Notes: generated by a model not told the origin, from the sequence alone. DNA of 64,000 nucleotides from an uncultured Clostridia bacterium (GCA_946555455.1 CAMNSU010000001.1:119017-183016); one strand, 5' to 3'; positions 9,818 to 19,041 are shown, counted from the stretch's first letter. Numbers and translations are program-made.

Positions 9818-11938
9818 TTATTCGTTTCCTTCCGTCGGTTTCTTTTTCTCTTTCTTCGCATTATAGCTGCATTCCTCATCAATGCAGACAAAAGAATCCT
9901 TCATCAGTCTGCCGCGCATCGTCCGCTGCAACAGCATTTTGCCGCAGACCGGACATTTATCGTTGGTCGGCAGGTTCCAACTCATGAAATCGCAGTCCGG
10001 ATGCTTTTCACAGCCATAGTATTTCACGCCTTTGCGGGATTTTTTCTCCAGCAGTTTCGCGCCGCATTTAGGGCAATCTACGCCGATTTCCGTTTGTATC
10101 GGGCGCGCGTTACGGCATTCCGGAAAGCCCGGGCACGCCAAAAATTTCCCATAGCGCCCGTCGCGTATCACCATCATGCGTCCGCATTTTTCGCAGGGAA
10201 TGTCCGTTTCCTCCGGTTTGATTTCCACATGCGGAATTTTGCTGTCCGCGTCTTGAATGACTTTTTCAAACGGCCCGTAGAAATCGCGGATAATCTCTTT
10301 CCAGTCGCGCCGTCCGTCCTCCACGTCGTCCAGTTTCTGTTCCATGTCCGCAGTAAATCCGCTGTCCACAATGCTTGTAAAATGTTCTTTCATCAAATTG
10401 GTCACAATTTCTCCCAGTTCCGTGGGTACCAGCGACCGTTTTTCTTTTATCACATAGTTGCGTGCCAAAATGGTTGCCACTGTCGGCGCATAGGTGCTCG
10501 GGCGTCCAATGCCCTGTTCCTCCATGGCGCGCACCAGCGTCGCTTCGGTATACCGTGCGGGCGGCTGCGTAAAATGCTGCACCGGGTCGATTTTATTCAC
10601 AGCGAGCTCGTCACCCGCTTCCATATCCGGCAGTTTCTGTTCCTTTTCCTTGCCTTTTTCTTCGTCTTTGCCTTCTTCATATAGTGTCAGGAAGCCAGGG
10701 AACAATACTGTGGAACCGGTTGCACGGAACAGATATGCGCCCGCGCTGATGTTCACTGTCATGGTTTCAATCTTCGCTTCCGCCATCTGGCTGGCGATGA
10801 ATCGTTCCCAAATCAATTTATATAATTTGTTCTGGTCGCTGGTCAAGGACTCAGAAATCTGCTGCGGCGTATAGGAAACAACAGATGGTCGAATCGCTTC
10901 ATGCGCGTCCTGTGCATTTTTTCCTTTTTTATAGGTACGCGGCGACGCGGGCAAAAAATTGTCGCCATAAGTCGCTTTGATATAGTCTTTTGCTGCCAAT
11001 GCCGCTTCGTTTGCCACACGTGTCGAATCGGTACGCATATAGGTAATCAGTCCGACTGCGCCTTCCCCTTTGAGTTCCACGCCTTCATAGAGCTGCTGGG
11101 CAATACGCATGGTTTTCGACGGCGTAAAGCCGAGTTTGCGCGCCGCTTCCTGCTGCAAACTGCTGGTGATAAACGGCGGCGCGGGCTGCCGTTTTTTCGG
11201 CGTCCGTTTTACGCTGTCAACCAAAAACGCCTGATGTTCCACCGCTTGCAGAATCTCTTTTGCCTGCGTCTCGTTTTTCACGTCAATTTTGCCTTTTTTG
11301 TCGCCATAGAATTTCGCTTTGAACTTTTTGCGCGTTTTTTTGTGCGTCAACGCCGCGTCAAGCGACCAATATTCCTCCGGCTCAAAATTCAAAATCTCAT
11401 TTTCCCGTTCGCAAATCATGCGCAGCGCCACCGACTGCACGCGTCCTGCGGACAGACCTTTGCGCACTTTGCGCCACAAAATAGGGCTGATACTATAACC
11501 CACCACGCGGTCCAGCACACGCCGCGCCTGCTGTGCGTCTACCAAATTATAATCAATGTCGCGCGGGTTTTGAATTGCTGTTTTTACAGCGTCTTTGGTA
11601 ATCTCGTTAAACACCACGCGGCTCGTTTTTTTCTCATCCAATTCCAGCGCATTCATCAAATGCCACGAAATGGCTTCCCCTTCGCGGTCAGGGTCAGTCG
11701 CGAGAATGACGTCGTCGCTGGATTTTGCCGCTGTTTTCAATTTTTTAATCAGCGGCCCCTTGCCGCGGATATTCAAATATTTCGGTTCAAAATCATGTTC
11801 CAAATCAACACCCATTGTACTTTTGGGCAAATCACGCACATGTCCCATAGACGCTTCCACTTTATAGGTGCGTCCCAAATATTTCCCAATGGTTTTCGCC
11901 TTGGCGGGCGATTCCACAATCACTAAATGTTTTGCCAT
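9818..11938 (-). CDS. topA: DNA topoisomerase I
   Basis: Type IA topoisomerase that relaxes negative supercoils behind RNA polymerase. 706 residues. The Toprim domain at the start (HLVIVESPAKAKTIGKYLG, then ATDPDREGEAISWHL) binds magnesium. The active-site tyrosine lies in GLITYMRTDSTR near residue 300. Three four-cysteine zinc ribbons (CEKC..C..C, CPKC..C..C, CPVC..C..C) occupy the last 130 residues and aid DNA binding. It is the second gene of the dprA-topA-trmFO operon, 26 nt after dprA. Nothing is missing. Confidence 0.98.
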   Translation of the reverse strand: MAKHLVIVESPAKAKTIGKYLGRTYKVEASMGHVRDLPKSTMGVDLEHDFEPKYLNIRGKGPLIKKLKTAAKSSDDVILATDPDREGEAISWHLMNALELDEKKTSRVVFNEITKDAVKTAIQNPRDIDYNLVDAQQARRVLDRVVGYSISPILWRKVRKGLSAGRVQSVALRMICERENEILNFEPEEYWSLDAALTHKKTRKKFKAKFYGDKKGKIDVKNETQAKEILQAVEHQAFLVDSVKRTPKKRQPAPPFITSSLQQEAARKLGFTPSKTMRIAQQLYEGVELKGEGAVGLITYMRTDSTRVANEAALAAKDYIKATYGDNFLPASPRTYKKGKNAQDAHEAIRPSVVSYTPQQISESLTSDQNKLYKLIWERFIASQMAEAKIETMTVNISAGAYLFRATGSTVLFPGFLTLYEEGKDEEKGKEKEQKLPDMEAGDELAVNKIDPVQHFTQPPARYTEATLVRAMEEQGIGRPSTYAPTVATILARNYVIKEKRSLVPTELGEIVTNLMKEHFTSIVDSGFTADMEQKLDDVEDGRRDWKEIIRDFYGPFEKVIQDADSKIPHVEIKPEETDIPCEKCGRMMVIRDGRYGKFLACPGFPECRNARPIQTEIGVDCPKCGAKLLEKKSRKGVKYYGCEKHPDCDFMSWNLPTNDKCPVCGKMLLQRTMRGRLMKDSFVCIDEECSYNAKKEKKKPTEGNE

Positions 11939-11964
11939 AGTCTTTATTTACCTCCTATCCGCGT

Positions 11965-13071
11965 TTATTTCTGCAATCCGAAAAACTTGCCGGGCATGGT
12001 GTAAATCACCTGTTTCATTTCCAGCATTGTCATATGCATACCAAGTTCCGCCACATTCATTCCGGTAAGCTGGCACAGTTCTTCCAGTTGTCTTGGGCCA
12101 TCGCCCAGCAACGCTAAAATCTTCTTTTCTTCTTCTGTTAATAATAACCTTGCCTGTTCTTTCTGCATTTCTATTTCTTTATGCAATAAATGTCCATATA
12201 CTGCTTCAAATTCTTCCACAACATCGTCCGCTGAAGTCACCAGTTTCGCTTCACCGCGTGCAATCAGCCGATTACAAAGTTTAGAAGTTGCCTGATTGAT
12301 ATTTCCGGGCACGGCAAACATTTCGCGGCTCTGTTCATTCGCATGGTGAATCGTGATACTGGCGCCGCTTTTATCGCCGCCTTCCACTGCAATCGCACCC
12401 AACGCCAGTCCGCTGACAATGCGGTTCTTGATTGGAAAATGTTCCGGATACGGCTTTGCGTCAAATGGAAATTCACTCACCACGCAGCCGTTATTCATAA
12501 TATCCACCATCAAATCCTTATGAATGCTCGGATACGGCTTATTCACGCCGTTTCCTAAAACAGCAATGGTTTTCCCCTGCGCGTCCAGCGCGCCGCGGTG
12601 GGCGCAGCCGTCAATACCTTCCGCCATGCCGCTGATGATGGTAAAACCTGCCTTTGCCAAATCCCGCGCCAAAGTGAAGGCGCATTCCCTGCCATAGTCC
12701 GTACACTTTCTCGTACCGACAATGGCTATGGCAAGTTCCAGACAATCTTGAAAATGTTTACCGCGCCGGTATAATACCAGCGGCGGATTGGGAATTTCCC
12801 GCAACTGTTCAGGATAGCGTTCGTCATCATAGGCAATCAGTTCCACGCGGTGTTGCGCGGCAAACTCCAATTCTCGCTCTACGCTGTCCATTCGTTTGTC
12901 GCTCAGCAAATCCAGCACCTTTTCATTGTCAAATCCTGCCGCCATATAGTCCTCACGTTTCATATGGTACAGAATTTCTACATCTGGTTCCTCCTGCCAA
13001 ATTCTATATTTCAGTTCGTGCCGCTCTTGCATTGCCATCACGAACCACAACCAATACCGAATATCTGTCAT
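11965..13071 (-). CDS. dprA: DNA processing protein DprA
   Basis: Binds incoming single-stranded DNA and loads RecA during transformation; it is also kept in many non-competent bacteria. 368 residues. The Rossmann-like core (about 105-290) has GTRKCTDYG, SGMAEGIDGCAHRGAL and VVSEFPF with FPIKNRIVSGLA, all hallmarks of the family. A short winged-helix-like domain (about 305-368) ends the protein. First gene of an operon with topA and trmFO; a plausible promoter is at 13219-13247. Confidence 0.95.
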   Translation of the reverse strand: MTDIRYWLWFVMAMQERHELKYRIWQEEPDVEILYHMKREDYMAAGFDNEKVLDLLSDKRMDSVERELEFAAQHRVELIAYDDERYPEQLREIPNPPLVLYRRGKHFQDCLELAIAIVGTRKCTDYGRECAFTLARDLAKAGFTIISGMAEGIDGCAHRGALDAQGKTIAVLGNGVNKPYPSIHKDLMVDIMNNGCVVSEFPFDAKPYPEHFPIKNRIVSGLALGAIAVEGGDKSGASITIHHANEQSREMFAVPGNINQATSKLCNRLIARGEAKLVTSADDVVEEFEAVYGHLLHKEIEMQKEQARLLLTEEEKKILALLGDGPRQLEELCQLTGMNVAELGMHMTMLEMKQVIYTMPGKFFGLQK

Positions 13072-13218
13072 ACTTTCACCGGCTTTTTCTGTAAAATCAG
13101 GGCGGAGAATACCAGTTTCCAGCGCCCTGTTCGTCGCATTCTTTTCCTCTTTGGGTTAAAATGTCGCAAGCTAAATGCGTGTGATTTTAGTTTACGCCAT
13201 TCTGAGATACTGTTTTAT

Positions 13219-13247
13219 ACAATACTATAGGAAAGAATTTTTGTAAA
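13219..13247 (-). promoter_or_regulatory. Probable promoter of dprA-topA-trmFO
   Basis: -35 TTTACA (13242-13247), 17 nt spacer, -10 TATTGT (13219-13224). Moderate match only. Confidence 0.5.
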
Positions 13248-13281
13248 GCGGCAAAAATAAAATTTATCTTCCATTTTCTTC

Positions 13282-14064
13282 TTATTTCTCATTTATTCTC
13301 TGTCGGACTACCTCATACAACAGAACTGCTGCTGCACAAGCAACATTGAGTGATTCTGCCTGTCCCGGCATGGGAATTTCAACGTGATGACTACACTGTT
13401 CCAGCAAGTTTTTGGTCAGTCCGTTTGCCTCATTTCCCACGCATAACACGGTTTTTCCCTTGAAATCGGTTTCATAAGGCGTTTCCTGCGCGCCAAGCGC
13501 CGCCGCACAGGTTAGAAACCCTTGTTCGTTCAACCATGCTGCCGTCCCCGCTGCGTCCCGCTGCACGGCTACAGGAATATGGTACAGAGACGACATGGTC
13601 GCGCGTACGGTTTTGGGATTATATAAATCCGCGCAGCCGCACAGCACTACGCCGTCTGCACCCGCCGCGTCCGCACAGCGCACCAGCGTTCCTAAGTTAC
13701 CAGGGTCTGATACGTTTTCACACAGTAGCAGCAAGGCATTTTCTTTGTCCGCCATCGCTGCCAAATCCGCTTCCGGCATGTGCAGCGATGCAACGATTCC
13801 CTGCGGTGTAACGGTATCGCTGACAGCGCGCAGCACCTGGTCTGTTACCAAAACGCATTTTTCTTCCGGCAGACCTTCTATGGTTCCCGCCAAATCCTTG
13901 CGCAAAAAGATAACGTCCACTGCCATACCGTCTGCGCACGCTTCTTTCACCATTTTTTCGCCTTCCACCACAAACAATCCCATCTGCTGGCGATATTTTT
14001 TGTTTTGCATACATTTGCGCAACGCTTTGACTTTTCCATTTTGTGCGGATGTGATGTATTCCAT
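13282..14064 (-). CDS. TrmH/SpoU family RNA 2'-O-methyltransferase
   Basis: SAM-dependent methylation of a ribose in tRNA or rRNA; the exact target cannot be read from sequence. 260 residues. The N-terminal substrate-binding part starts ITSAQNGKVKALRKC and includes FVVEGEKMVKEA. The C-terminal SPOUT knot domain has the three family motifs: ENVSDPGNLGTLVRCADAAG, VLCVGNEANGLT and IPMPGQAESLNVACAAAVLLYE. An SD (GAGAGGG) precedes the ATG. A terminator lies between it and ktrA upstream, so it probably has its own weak promoter or depends on readthrough. Confidence 0.93.
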   Translation of the reverse strand: MEYITSAQNGKVKALRKCMQNKKYRQQMGLFVVEGEKMVKEACADGMAVDVIFLRKDLAGTIEGLPEEKCVLVTDQVLRAVSDTVTPQGIVASLHMPEADLAAMADKENALLLLCENVSDPGNLGTLVRCADAAGADGVVLCGCADLYNPKTVRATMSSLYHIPVAVQRDAAGTAAWLNEQGFLTCAAALGAQETPYETDFKGKTVLCVGNEANGLTKNLLEQCSHHVEIPMPGQAESLNVACAAAVLLYEVVRQRINEK

Positions 14065-14093
14065 ACATAACCCTCTCTTTTTTCTGCACGCGC

Positions 14094-14119
14094 AAAAAGC
14101 CAGAACGATATCTGGCTTT
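14094..14119 (-). terminator. Terminator of ktrB-ktrA
   Basis: Stem AAAGCCAGA / TCTGGCTTT with a 6-base loop, ending in five T on the minus strand. Confidence 0.8.
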
Positions 14120-14132
14120 CCGGCAGCGAAAA

Positions 14133-14783
14133 CTATTTTTCTCTGATTTTATCAATATTCCGGTTATGTCCCACCACAACCAAAATATCGTCCTCCTGAA
14201 TTTTATAATCCGCTCGCGGCGACACCACAACATCTCGTCCTTCCTTCGCTGCCATGACGGTAACGCCATAGACTTTACGCATATTAAGTTCGTCCAGCGT
14301 TTTGCCAATCCAACTGGGCAGCGGACGCACCTCCACAATGCTGTGATCCTCCGACAATTCAATCATATCCACAATATGACTCGATGCAAGTGACTGAACA
14401 AACTTGATTCCCATGTCGCGCTCCGGCAGGACAACGCGGTCTGCGCCGACTTTTTTCAAAATCCTGCCATGCAGTTCCGTTGCCGCGCGCGCCACAATGA
14501 AATTCACGCCCAACTCCCGCAGCAGGACGGTGGACAAAATGCTGGTTTCAATTTTGCCGCCCACTGCCACAATCGCACCGTCAAAATTGCGTGCGCCCAC
14601 TGCTTTGAGCACGGATTCGTCCGTACAGTCTCCCACGATTGCATGAGTCACATGGTTCTGTATCTCATTGATGATTTCTTCGTCTTCATCGATTGCCAGC
14701 ACTTCATATCCTTTGGCATACAGCGATTTGCTGACCGCTTCACCAAACCGTCCCAGTCCCAGCACCATATAGGATTCTTTCAT
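14133..14783 (-). CDS. ktrA: Potassium channel gating subunit, RCK domain (KtrA/TrkA)
   Basis: Cytoplasmic ring subunit that gates the KtrB potassium channel in response to nucleotides and, in Firmicutes, often cyclic di-AMP. 216 residues. The RCK_N domain (about 1-130) has the Rossmann motif GLGRFGEAVSKSL and the acidic end of strand 2 in AIDEDEE. RCK_C (about 135-216) ends in a beta-rich ILVVVGHNRNIDKI segment. It follows the channel gene by 46 nt, in one operon, and a terminator follows it. Confidence 0.94.
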   Translation of the reverse strand: MKESYMVLGLGRFGEAVSKSLYAKGYEVLAIDEDEEIINEIQNHVTHAIVGDCTDESVLKAVGARNFDGAIVAVGGKIETSILSTVLLRELGVNFIVARAATELHGRILKKVGADRVVLPERDMGIKFVQSLASSHIVDMIELSEDHSIVEVRPLPSWIGKTLDELNMRKVYGVTVMAAKEGRDVVVSPRADYKIQEDDILVVVGHNRNIDKIREK

Positions 14784-14807
14784 AATATCTTTCCTCGCTT
14801 TCCACTA

Positions 14808-14830
14808 GGCAAACAAAAGTCGAATATACC
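14808..14830 (+). repeat. 23 bp palindromic repeat overlapping the ktrB stop codon
   Basis: GGCAAACAAAAGTCGAATA followed by TACC, bracketed by TA on both sides. The right-hand TA is part of the ktrB stop codon TAG on the minus strand. The first 18 bases are identical to the copy at 21243-21268 read on the opposite strand. Confidence 0.6.
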
Positions 14831-16221
14831 TAGCCAACCATGAGCTGCGCTCGTGGATAACGTATTTTACTGTTATAATCATGTTGTTTTGCGGCAATCG
14901 CAAAACCAATCGTCAGCACGCCAACGCGTCCAAAGAACATGAGTATCATAATCACACCTTTACCGATACCGGTTAAATCGGGTGTGAGCGATTGCGTAAG
15001 CCCCACCGTACCAAATGCGGACACAGCTTCAAACATAATTCTTTGCAGTCCTGCCTGCTCTGAAAAAGACATAACCAAAATGCTGACAAACAGCACTAAA
15101 ATGGCAATCAAGATAATGCTGACCGCGCGCAGGATAATGCCATGTCCAATATGTTTTCCATGTACATTGACCGTTTTGGAGCCGCGGATAATGTTGTGCA
15201 CTGTGATTAAAATGACTGCCAGCGTCACGGTTTTCACACCGCCCGCCGTAGAGCCGGGCGAGCCGCCAATGAACATTAAAATCATGGAAACAAACTTGCT
15301 CATCTCTGTCATTGCGCCCTGGTCAATGGTATTAAACCCCGCCGTTCTGGTCGTGACCGACTGGAAAAAGGACGCTAATATCTTGTGCGGCAAAGACATA
15401 TACCCAATCGTTTCCGTGTTATGATATTCAAACACAAAAAACATCACCGCGCCAAACAGCGTCAATGCGGCAGTCATAAACAGCACCAGTCTGGTTTGCA
15501 GTTTTATTTGATAGCCTTCGCCCGGTCTGTAGCGGTATAAGTCCGCCCAGACAAAAAAGCCCAAACCGCCGAACACCACCAGTCCCATAATGGTGACATT
15601 GATGACAAAATCGCCCGCATAGGGCGTGAGACTGGCAAATGCGCCGTATCTTCCCATCACATCAAAACCGGCATTGCAAAATGCTGAAATTGCTGTGAAG
15701 ACGCCGCGGTAAATGCCGCCCAGAAACCCAAATTCCGGAATCAGCCGCGCGGACAAAATCAATGCGCCGCTGCCTTCCACCATGAACGTTACCATCAGCA
15801 CCCGCTTTGCCAGCCACACAATCCCCTGAATTTCCGACTGGTTAAACGATTCCACCATAATCAGCCGTTCCCGCAGCGATATTTTGCGACGCAGCAAAAA
15901 AGACACCAAACACGCCATGGTGATAAACCCCAGACCGCCAATTTGAATCAACGCCAAAATAATCAGTTGTCCGAATATGTTCCAATGCGCCGCCGTGTCC
16001 ACCACCACCAACCCTGTTACGCAGGTGGCGCTGGTCGCCGTAAAAAGTGCGTCAAGAAACGGCGTTCCTACGCCGCTTTTTGTACAAAACGGCAGCGAAA
16101 GCAATATGGAACCTGTCAAAATCACTGCCATAAATCCAAAAATAATAATTTGTGTCGGCCGCAGCAGCGCAGACAGGCTTCTGCGGTTTTGAATGAACTG
16201 TCTTATTTTGTTCAATCTCAT
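14830..16221 (-). CDS. ktrB: Potassium uptake channel, KtrB/TrkH family
   Basis: Ion-translocating membrane subunit for potassium (sodium-coupled in well-studied members). 463 residues with four repeated M1-P-M2 units, so eight transmembrane and four pore helices. Filter-type sequences are visible as ATSATCVTGL, AFCNAGFD, TTRTAGFN and AFGTVGLT. Pore glycines TG, AG, AG and VG fit the family pattern. A basic N-terminal stretch (MRLNKIRQFIQNRRS) precedes the first helix. The first gene of a two-gene operon with ktrA; its stop codon is formed within a palindromic repeat. Confidence 0.94.
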   Translation of the reverse strand: MRLNKIRQFIQNRRSLSALLRPTQIIIFGFMAVILTGSILLSLPFCTKSGVGTPFLDALFTATSATCVTGLVVVDTAAHWNIFGQLIILALIQIGGLGFITMACLVSFLLRRKISLRERLIMVESFNQSEIQGIVWLAKRVLMVTFMVEGSGALILSARLIPEFGFLGGIYRGVFTAISAFCNAGFDVMGRYGAFASLTPYAGDFVINVTIMGLVVFGGLGFFVWADLYRYRPGEGYQIKLQTRLVLFMTAALTLFGAVMFFVFEYHNTETIGYMSLPHKILASFFQSVTTRTAGFNTIDQGAMTEMSKFVSMILMFIGGSPGSTAGGVKTVTLAVILITVHNIIRGSKTVNVHGKHIGHGIILRAVSIILIAILVLFVSILVMSFSEQAGLQRIMFEAVSAFGTVGLTQSLTPDLTGIGKGVIMILMFFGRVGVLTIGFAIAAKQHDYNSKIRYPRAQLMVG

Positions 16222-16649
16222 GTCCCCCGCTTTGTATCAATTCCGCAACTATTGTTTGCTCTCTTGCGTGGTTTTATCCATCTATCTCATATGATTGCAG
16301 CAAATGGGAATGATCTCCTGCTATTTCCATGCCGCTGTTTTTCACGCCATCGGGCTGCGAAAAGCAAACTCGCTTGACTTTGCAATGAATGGTATGACTG
16401 ATAAAAGCCGCTTTCAAATTTTTTCATATCAAAAAAACGGTTCCATCAAAGAAAGCCGCCCTACGGCGGCTTTATCGCAAAGAGACGGTAGGCATAAAGC
16501 CTGCGCTCTTTGTTTTTCTCTTTCTTATCGCGTCCCTTGATTCCGGGACTGCTCCGCCGGCGCCAACGATAGAAAAGCCAACACCACACTTTGATTTTGC
16601 CTTTCCTATGCTGCTCCTTTGGAAAGAAAGTTTCCGTCCCAAATCTTTT
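16222..16649. other. Intergenic region between rplT and ktrB
   Basis: No protein gene supported. It holds the rplT terminator (16445-16473), a GC-containing hairpin with arms CAAAGAG/CTCTTTG that encloses TAGGCATAA (a half copy of the palindrome family, 16482-16512), and presumably the ktrB promoter, which I could not identify. Confidence 0.5.
16445..16473 (-). terminator. Terminator of the infC-rpmI-rplT operon
   Basis: Nine-pair stem AAAGCCGCC / GGCGGCTTT with a 4-base loop, then TTTCTTTG on the minus strand. It lies 175 nt after rplT. Confidence 0.75.
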
Positions 16650-17003
16650 TTACAGCGCTGCTTTTGCTTTTTCCACCAATACGGTGAATGCAGCAGGGTC
16701 TGCAATTGCGATTTCAGAAAGCATTTTACGGTTCATTTCAACGCCGGCTAATTTCAGACCGTGCATAAACGTGGAATAGTTCATGCCGTTCATTTTTGCC
16801 GCAGCGCTGATACGTGTAATCCACAGACGGCGGAAATCACGTTTACGCAGTTTTCTGCCGGTATATGCATATACCAAAGATTTCATCACTGCCTGTTTCG
16901 CGGTTTTATATAATTTCGATTTTGCACCGAAATATCCTTTTGCCATTTTCAGAACTCTTTTATGTTTTTTTCTGGTTGCCAATGCACCTTTTACTCTTGC
17001 CAT
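16650..17003 (-). CDS. rplT: 50S ribosomal protein L20
   Basis: Binds 23S rRNA domain I early in 50S assembly and in Firmicutes represses its own operon. 117 residues when started at the ATG at 17003 ([16 protein letters not shown]), which has GGAGGGG upstream; an in-frame TTG two codons earlier is less likely. Strong family motifs: [20 protein letters not shown] and [18 protein letters not shown]. Last gene of infC-rpmI-rplT. Confidence 0.98.
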   Translation of the reverse strand: MARVKGALATRKKHKRVLKMAKGYFGAKSKLYKTAKQAVMKSLVYAYTGRKLRKRDFRRLWITRISAAAKMNGMNYSTFMHGLKLAGVEMNRKMLSEIAIADPAAFTVLVEKAKAAL

Positions 17004-17021
17004 GGTCAAACCCCTCCTTCT

Positions 17022-17219
17022 TTACTGATATGGTAATAATTTCTTAATTACTTTTGCGTTTGCTTCGCTGGCGTATCCTGTTTTTCTCAGGTTTCTTTTT
17101 CTTTTCGTGCTCTTTTTGTTCAGGATGTGGCTTTTGAATGCTTTCGCACGTTTGAATTTCCCATTTTTTGTAACAGAGATTCTTTTGGCCGTGGCTCTGT
17201 GTGTTTTCAGTTTCGGCAT
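17022..17219 (-). CDS. rpmI: 50S ribosomal protein L35
   Basis: Small basic ribosomal protein of 65 residues, starting [20 protein letters not shown] as is typical. It lies between infC and rplT in the universally conserved order. Confidence 0.98.
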   Translation of the reverse strand: MPKLKTHRATAKRISVTKNGKFKRAKAFKSHILNKKSTKRKRNLRKTGYASEANAKVIKKLLPYQ

Positions 17220-17305
17220 AATATGTTAGCTCCTTTCAACCTCTTAAATTTTCTTGTATTATACTCTTTTCTCTTGGTATAAGTGAAAAGCAAGTATCAA
17301 CTGTT

Positions 17306-17821
17306 TTATTTTCCGTTTACCGGCGTGAGGAACATGAACATGTTCCGTCCTTCCATTTTGGGCTGACGGTCAACCGTTCCATATTCTTTCACCAGTTCAG
17401 CAAACCGTTCCAGCACCACTTTAGAGTTCTGCGCGTGACTGATTTCACGTCCGCGGAATCGCAGTGTCACTTTCACTTTGTTGCCCGCTTTCAAAAACTT
17501 CATGGCATTTTTGGCTTTGGTCTCGAAATCATGCGTATCAATGGACGGAGACAAACGGACTTCCTTCACTTCCACCGTTTTTTGGTTCTTACGGTTTTCC
17601 TTTTCCCGTTTTGCCGCTTCAAATTTATATTTTCCATAATCCATGATTTTGCAAACGACAGGTTTTGCCTGCGGCGCAATTTCCACTAAGTCCATGTTTT
17701 TGTCCGCCGCGAGTTTCAGCGCCTGCGAAACACTCATGATACCCAGCTGCGACCCGTCTGAATCAACAACCCGCGCTTCTTTTTGTCTGATTTCTTCATT
17801 AATCAATAAATCCTTAGCTAT
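17306..17821 (-). CDS. infC: Translation initiation factor IF-3, probable AUA start
   Basis: Binds the 30S subunit, blocks early 50S joining and checks the initiator tRNA and start codon. 171 residues from the proposed start; the N domain has INEEIRQKEARVVDSDGSQLG and the C domain EVRLSPSIDTHDFETKAKNA. Family proteins read (M)-x-KD-L-IN-E; here that is ATA GCT AAG GAT TTA TTG ATT AAT. The ATA lies nine bases after GGAGG, whereas the in-frame TTG further down (17806) is 24 bases away. IF-3 genes commonly use rare AUU-class starts so that IF-3 represses itself, and an AUA start would fit. The upstream leader probably gives L20 control. Confidence 0.93.
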   Translation of the reverse strand: MAKDLLINEEIRQKEARVVDSDGSQLGIMSVSQALKLAADKNMDLVEIAPQAKPVVCKIMDYGKYKFEAAKREKENRKNQKTVEVKEVRLSPSIDTHDFETKAKNAMKFLKAGNKVKVTLRFRGREISHAQNSKVVLERFAELVKEYGTVDRQPKMEGRNMFMFLTPVNGK

Positions 17822-18002
17822 GGTCGTACACCTCCAAAAACCAATTCCATTTTAAATTTTGACATAAAAAAATGAGTGTCAGAACGTTTCTCACACCCAA
17901 ATATGCATTCTCCCTCCATGTGTATACCACCGGTGGGCAGCCTGCCTATTTGCCCTATACCTCTTGATATAAGGCGAGAAGAAACTTCTGCTTGTTTTAC
18001 AA
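17822..18002 (-). promoter_or_regulatory. infC leader, probable L20-binding attenuator
   Basis: A leader of about 180 nt upstream of infC-rpmI-rplT. It contains CAAGCAGAAGTTTCTTCTCG (a hairpin near the 5' end), a GC-rich stem region (GGCAGGCTGCCCACCGG), and an imperfect terminator-like hairpin (GGGTGTGAG..GACACTC) followed by seven T at about 17867-17898. This is where the Firmicutes L20 leader sits; assignment to that family rests on position and structure and was not tested by alignment. Confidence 0.7.
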
Positions 18003-18008
18003 ATATGT

Positions 18009-18037
18009 ATTGTACCACATTTTTATGCCGTTGTCAA
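18009..18037 (-). promoter_or_regulatory. sigma-A promoter of infC-rpmI-rplT
   Basis: -35 TTGACA (18032-18037), 17 nt spacer, -10 TACAAT (18009-18014) on the minus strand. Confidence 0.88.
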
Positions 18038-18076
18038 GAAAAATCTTTGTTTATTTTTCTTTTGAAGCTATATATG

Positions 18077-18110
18077 CCAAAAGGGACGGAACCAAACGGT
18101 CCCGCCCCTT
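18077..18110 (-). terminator. Terminator of the ParB/Noc-like gene
   Basis: Minus-strand RNA forms a fully paired 13 bp stem AAGGGGCGGGACC / GGTTCCGTCCCTT using two G-U pairs, loop GTTT, then further T. The same bases on the plus strand would give two mismatches, so the structure belongs to the leftward transcript. Confidence 0.75.
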
Positions 18111-18144
18111 CCGGCAGAAATAGATTTATATTAGGAATAGTGAT

Positions 18145-18176
18145 GGCTTAAGTAAAGGAGTGTCGCCCCCTGTGCT
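18145..18176 (-). repeat. Palindromic repeat overlapping the ParB/Noc-like stop codon
   Basis: On the minus strand AGCACAGGGGGCGACACTCC leads into TTTACTTAAGCC, preceded by TA of the stop codon TAA. It shares its left arm with the copy at 31985-32012 (TAAGCAYAGGGG). Confidence 0.5.
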
Positions 18177-18964
18177 TATTGTTTCGGGATAGTGATGACA
18201 TATTCAATATATTCCTCGTGGTCGTTTCGTTTGGCAGCCGCCTTCACACCTGCCTGTTTCATCACATCCACCGCCTGTTTGATGGTGTTGACAAAAATGC
18301 GGACGTCTTTAATCAAATACGTCTTTTTCTGCTTGTCCGGTTCCCTGTCCTCCAGCATTTTGTCAATCAATTTATCTGTCATTTGTACATTATAGCCTTT
18401 ATCAATCACGGTATACAGCGCTTTGCACTGCAATTGTTCGTCCGGCAGACGCAGCACCGCCCGCGCGTGGCGCTCCGTTAAGTTATATTCCGAAATCATT
18501 TGTTTAACCTTGGGCGGCAATTTCAGCAGCCGCAGTTTGTTGGCAATGGTCGATTGCTTCTTCCCAATACGCTCCGCCAATTCCTCCTGCGTCATGTGGT
18601 GCGTCTGAATCAGTGCCATATAGGCTTCCGCTTCCTCCATGAACGACAAATTCTCCCGCTGCAAATTTTCAATCAAAGCGATTTCCGCCGCTTCATCTTC
18701 ATCATATTGACTGACGATTGCCGGAATATATTTCAGTCCTGCCATTTTGGACGCGCGTAGCCGCCGTTCGCCCGCTACCAACTCATAACCCCTGTCGCTT
18801 TTGCGCACGGATACCGGCTGAATCACACCATAGCGGGCAATGGAACTGCTCAGTTCCCCCAACGCCTCTTCATCAAAGGTTGTCCGCGGCTGATAGGGAC
18901 TCGCGGTAATCTTGTCCACTTCAATATTCACAATCTTCTTTTTCGTATATATACATGGCATCAT
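18176..18964 (-). CDS. ParB/Noc-family DNA-binding protein
   Basis: CTP-dependent DNA clamp of the ParB fold, either the chromosome partition protein or the nucleoid occlusion factor Noc. 262 residues. The N-terminal ParBc domain (about 12-105) has PYQPR, GVIQPVSVRK and the CTP-binding GERRLRA. The middle helix-turn-helix is EELAERIGKKQSTIANKLRL (about 132-151). The C-terminal part ends in a beta-rich YIEYVITIPKQ. No parA neighbour is present, which favours Noc or a stand-alone paralogue, but mnmG, the usual neighbour of noc, lies 5.6 kb away. SD GGAGGGG precedes the first of two ATGs. Confidence 0.88.
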   Translation of the reverse strand: MMPCIYTKKKIVNIEVDKITASPYQPRTTFDEEALGELSSSIARYGVIQPVSVRKSDRGYELVAGERRLRASKMAGLKYIPAIVSQYDEDEAAEIALIENLQRENLSFMEEAEAYMALIQTHHMTQEELAERIGKKQSTIANKLRLLKLPPKVKQMISEYNLTERHARAVLRLPDEQLQCKALYTVIDKGYNVQMTDKLIDKMLEDREPDKQKKTYLIKDVRIFVNTIKQAVDVMKQAGVKAAAKRNDHEEYIEYVITIPKQ

Positions 18965-19041
18965 GGCAGTACCCCTCCGTTATCTTTTGTAGAATCATTT
19001 CCAATTATTTCCTGTATTTATAGTATACCATATTTTTACAA

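Noticed and set aside
8675..10684. 669-codon rightward frame opposite trmFO and topA
   Set aside because: Shadow frame of two certain genes; Arg/His/Phe-rich composition is typical of antisense reading in GC-rich codons.
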